Shown here: piece after piece, positions 4,197 through 6,427 of the stretch | Layout of the letters: each line of letters starts with the position of its first letter | Numbering within the stretch: the first letter of the stretch is position 1 | Source: an uncultured Bacteroidota bacterium | GTDB lineage: Bacteria > Bacteroidota > Bacteroidia > Chitinophagales > Chitinophagaceae | Reading direction: 5' to 3' | Assembly: GCA_946479535.1 (NCBI GenBank) | Contig: CAMLGP010000173.1 | Location: forward strand, 1-6,427 | DNA: 6,427 bases | Notes under the pieces: model-generated | The model's input: the letters and a program-made list of their open reading frames with translations, nothing else | Told to the model about the DNA's origin: nothing | The model's database searches: none | Translations under genes and position numbers: made by a program

Positions 4197-6427
4197 ATGG
4201 CTTTACCACATTTAATCAAGTACGTCTATACCCATGGAACTGATGAAGTGATCCGACGCGGGAAAAAAATTCATGCAATTGGATTTGTTGAACTCATAGA
4301 GTATGATGATCTTTTTGGATCAGCTGTATTTCGCGTGAAAGATGATAGCTACAGCACTTTTTACAAAGTCTATATTCAGAAGTTTAAGGATCCAAAGGAT
4401 ATATCTCTTCGTTGCAGCTGTCCCTATAACATTGGAGATATTTGTCGCCATGAAACAGCATCTCTTTTCCAGTTGCAGGAATTGATCGATAAGGGTCATT
4501 TGCAAACCGGAGATGTCAAATATGACCAGCGTCACACAGTGGCCAAAATGAAGACCATTGAACTTAAAACACTTCGCTTTCTTTCTTCTCCTGCCAGTTT
4601 TGAAGAAGCAGAAAAATACCTTCGTACACAAAGGGCCACTATTGAAATGGCCGAGAATGAAGCGGTGAAAGCTTCAGTTGAGCTTGATGGAAAACCTTAC
4701 CAGGTATTCATCCGGAAAAATGAAGAGCGGAATTTTGATACAAGTTGCGATTATGAGGATCCGGCACATCCGCTCTGTTTACCTAAAGTGATTGTTTTTC
4801 TGCAATTGCTGCATGCATACGGGGCCAATTATTTTGACAGCATCCGGAACTGGGACAAGGAGAAGAATAAACTGCTGGAAGCCTATGGATATTCACTGGC
4901 TGATGATCTTTCTGGAAAATTTGAGTTTGCCTATAAAGAAGGCAAGCCCTTTTTGCGTGTACTGGATACCAATATTAAAAGAGTAGCTACTGTAGTTGCC
5001 ACTCCCAAACCAGTATTGATCCCTCAGAAAGAAAGGGAAGTTCCGAAAGAAGAAATATTGCAGGAAGAAGCACCGGTGTTTTCACAAAGGCTTGGTGTGG
5101 TCTTTAACCTGAACAAGAAATCATATCCTCATTTTACGCTCGATGCAGTGATTGGTGAGCCCAATGAGACCAATGATGGTTATGCAGGTAAGGTTGAGAA
5201 GCCAGATATAAGCCGATATGTGGATACAGACAAGCTGTCTGAAGACGACAAGCAATTACTTACTGTGCTCCGTAAATTACAGGATACTGAAATCAATAAA
5301 TATATCAGTCGTAACTCTCCCTTCTCTGGTATCTGGGAAAATATCATTCATCAGGAGGAAGATGATCTGCCTGCTGAAACAAAGGAGCTGATGACAGAGT
5401 ACCTTTTTCCACGCCTTAAGAAAATGTGCCTGGAACAGGGTGAAAATAATTTGTTCTTTTTATTGCCGGAAGGAAAGCCGTTCAAGACTACCAATCTTGA
5501 GCCCTTGCAGGTAAGCAAGGAAGAAGCGGGGTTGCATTTTATTGTCAAAAAGAATTCTCATTATTCAATTCAATGCAGGATACGGTCTGGAGGTATGGAT
5601 TATGATCTTGCAGAAAATGAAAGTATCAGTCCACTTTTTTATCTCTATAATAACCAGCTTCACCTTTGGAAGAATAATGAAGTAATTCATATAGCAGAGA
5701 AGTTCATGCCCGATGGTAAAATGACCGTGTCGGCTGATGAGTGGAGTAAAACTCTTCACCAGTTCCTGCTTCCCTTAGCCAAAGAACATAAGGTTGATTT
5801 TGATAAAGGACTGGTTGAAGAAATTAAAGATGGCAACCCGGAAGTCAAACTGTTCCTGATAGAAAAAGGTGATTATTTAGTATTTCAACCTTCTTTTTCT
5901 TATAAAGGATACGAAACCCGTGTAAAAGACAGAGATGAGATCATTGTTCCACAGAATGATAAGGTATTGATCGTTCATCGCAACCGGCCGGTTGAGAAAG
6001 TGTTTGTAGACAAACTCCAGAATCTTCATTCCAATTTTATTGTCAATGAAGAGAATGGATCGCTGGCATTAAAAGGAACAGATGTGCTGAAGAATAACTG
6101 GTTCTTCCTTTTTGTGGATGCGATGAATGAGATGAAAACGCCGGTGTATGGATTTGAGGCGTTGAAGAATTTCAGGTTCAATACTGCAAAGCCACAGACA
6201 AAGATATTTATCAGCAGTAATACAGACTGGTTTGATGCCAAAATTGATATTTTGTTTGGGGATCAGAAAGTAACAGTTGCCGAAGTAAAAAGAGCATTGG
6301 CCAATAAGCAGCAATTTGTTCAGCTGAATGATGGTACGCTGGGAATTTTGCCTGAAGAATGGCTAAAAAAATATTCTCTGCTTTTCCGTGTAGGGGAAGG
6401 CAGCTCCAATAACCTTAAGCTATCCCG
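4197..6427 (+). CDS. SWIM zinc finger / SNF2-family helicase-like protein, N-terminal part
   Basis: The frame starts at ATG 4197 (an in-frame stop lies at 4182-4184) and is open to the right edge: 743 complete codons and no stop. A SWIM zinc finger is visible as Cys73-x-Cys75-x7-Cys83-x-His85, within SLRCSCPYNIGDICRHE; this finger mediates DNA or protein contacts. Next comes a long region typical of bacterial SNF2-associated N-terminal halves. It includes a Pro/Glu-rich linker at ~265-295, then several beta-rich segments, and near the edge DWFDAKIDILFGDQK (from ~677) and GTLGILPEEWLKKYSLLFRVGE, which in relatives sits shortly before the SNF2 ATPase. The Walker A and DExx motifs are not in the window, so helicase or translocase activity is inferred from the family. 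Complete relatives are roughly 1,200 residues (from memory), so nearly half is missing. Likely role: ATP-driven DNA translocation or remodelling in the cytoplasm. It appears to have its own promoter and leader. Confidence 0.85.
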   Translation, partial: MALPHLIKYVYTHGTDEVIRRGKKIHAIGFVELIEYDDLFGSAVFRVKDDSYSTFYKVYIQKFKDPKDISLRCSCPYNIGDICRHETASLFQLQELIDKGHLQTGDVKYDQRHTVAKMKTIELKTLRFLSSPASFEEAEKYLRTQRATIEMAENEAVKASVELDGKPYQVFIRKNEERNFDTSCDYEDPAHPLCLPKVIVFLQLLHAYGANYFDSIRNWDKEKNKLLEAYGYSLADDLSGKFEFAYKEGKPFLRVLDTNIKRVATVVATPKPVLIPQKEREVPKEEILQEEAPVFSQRLGVVFNLNKKSYPHFTLDAVIGEPNETNDGYAGKVEKPDISRYVDTDKLSEDDKQLLTVLRKLQDTEINKYISRNSPFSGIWENIIHQEEDDLPAETKELMTEYLFPRLKKMCLEQGENNLFFLLPEGKPFKTTNLEPLQVSKEEAGLHFIVKKNSHYSIQCRIRSGGMDYDLAENESISPLFYLYNNQLHLWKNNEVIHIAEKFMPDGKMTVSADEWSKTLHQFLLPLAKEHKVDFDKGLVEEIKDGNPEVKLFLIEKGDYLVFQPSFSYKGYETRVKDRDEIIVPQNDKVLIVHRNRPVEKVFVDKLQNLHSNFIVNEENGSLALKGTDVLKNNWFFLFVDAMNEMKTPVYGFEALKNFRFNTAKPQTKIFISSNTDWFDAKIDILFGDQKVTVAEVKRALANKQQFVQLNDGTLGILPEEWLKKYSLLFRVGEGSSNNLKLS

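Noticed and set aside
6026..6314. Two overlapping minus-strand open frames near the right edge
   Set aside because: Both are antisense to the conserved SNF2-associated region and have no recognisable features.

Overview
This window looks like chromosomal DNA of a Bacteroidota bacterium, most likely from the Chitinophagaceae or a near relative. The reasons are moderate-to-low GC, start codons with no Shine-Dalgarno sequence, Bacteroidota-type -7 promoter elements (TAnnTTTG) in front of two genes, and proteins with the wording typical of that phylum: a PspC-associated C-terminal domain, a ComB-type phosphatase and a SWIM-zinc-finger SNF2 protein. No CRISPR array, insertion sequence, tRNA or rRNA was seen.

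Bases 1-500 are a patchwork. Bases 1 to about 134 encode, on the + strand, an internal piece of an M14 zinc carboxypeptidase that loses family resemblance in mid-domain. Bases about 135-475 carry two partial genes on the - strand: the C-terminal part of an unidentified protein, then the first ~33 codons of a membrane-anchored protein. From about 475 to 1335 the + strand encodes the C-terminal half of a PspC-type membrane stress protein, without its PspC domain or membrane helices. Three unrelated gene fragments in different orientations within 500 bases point to real rearrangement or to a chimeric assembly; the sequence alone cannot decide which. Flipping the middle segment would put the orphan membrane anchor next to the anchor-less PspC-type domain, which is reported as a testable idea.

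From 1336 on, the window is orderly and every gene is on the + strand. A tandem hairpin and U-tract terminator (1352-1403) ends the PspC-type gene. Next come gcvT (1515-2600, aminomethyltransferase of the glycine cleavage system), an SRPBCC-fold protein (2665-3141) and comB (3206-3934, 2-phosphosulfolactate phosphatase family). These are spaced 64 bases apart and may be co-transcribed, although their functions are not obviously linked. A 262-base gap (3935-4196) holds a weak terminator, a good -7 promoter element and a leader of about 125 bases with self-complementary segments. It precedes a large SWIM/SNF2 protein that runs off the right end before its ATPase domain.

The window is mostly housekeeping. 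The points that deserve a second look are the mosaic left end, the probable leaderless start of gcvT, the structured leader of the SNF2 gene and a comB with no visible partner genes.
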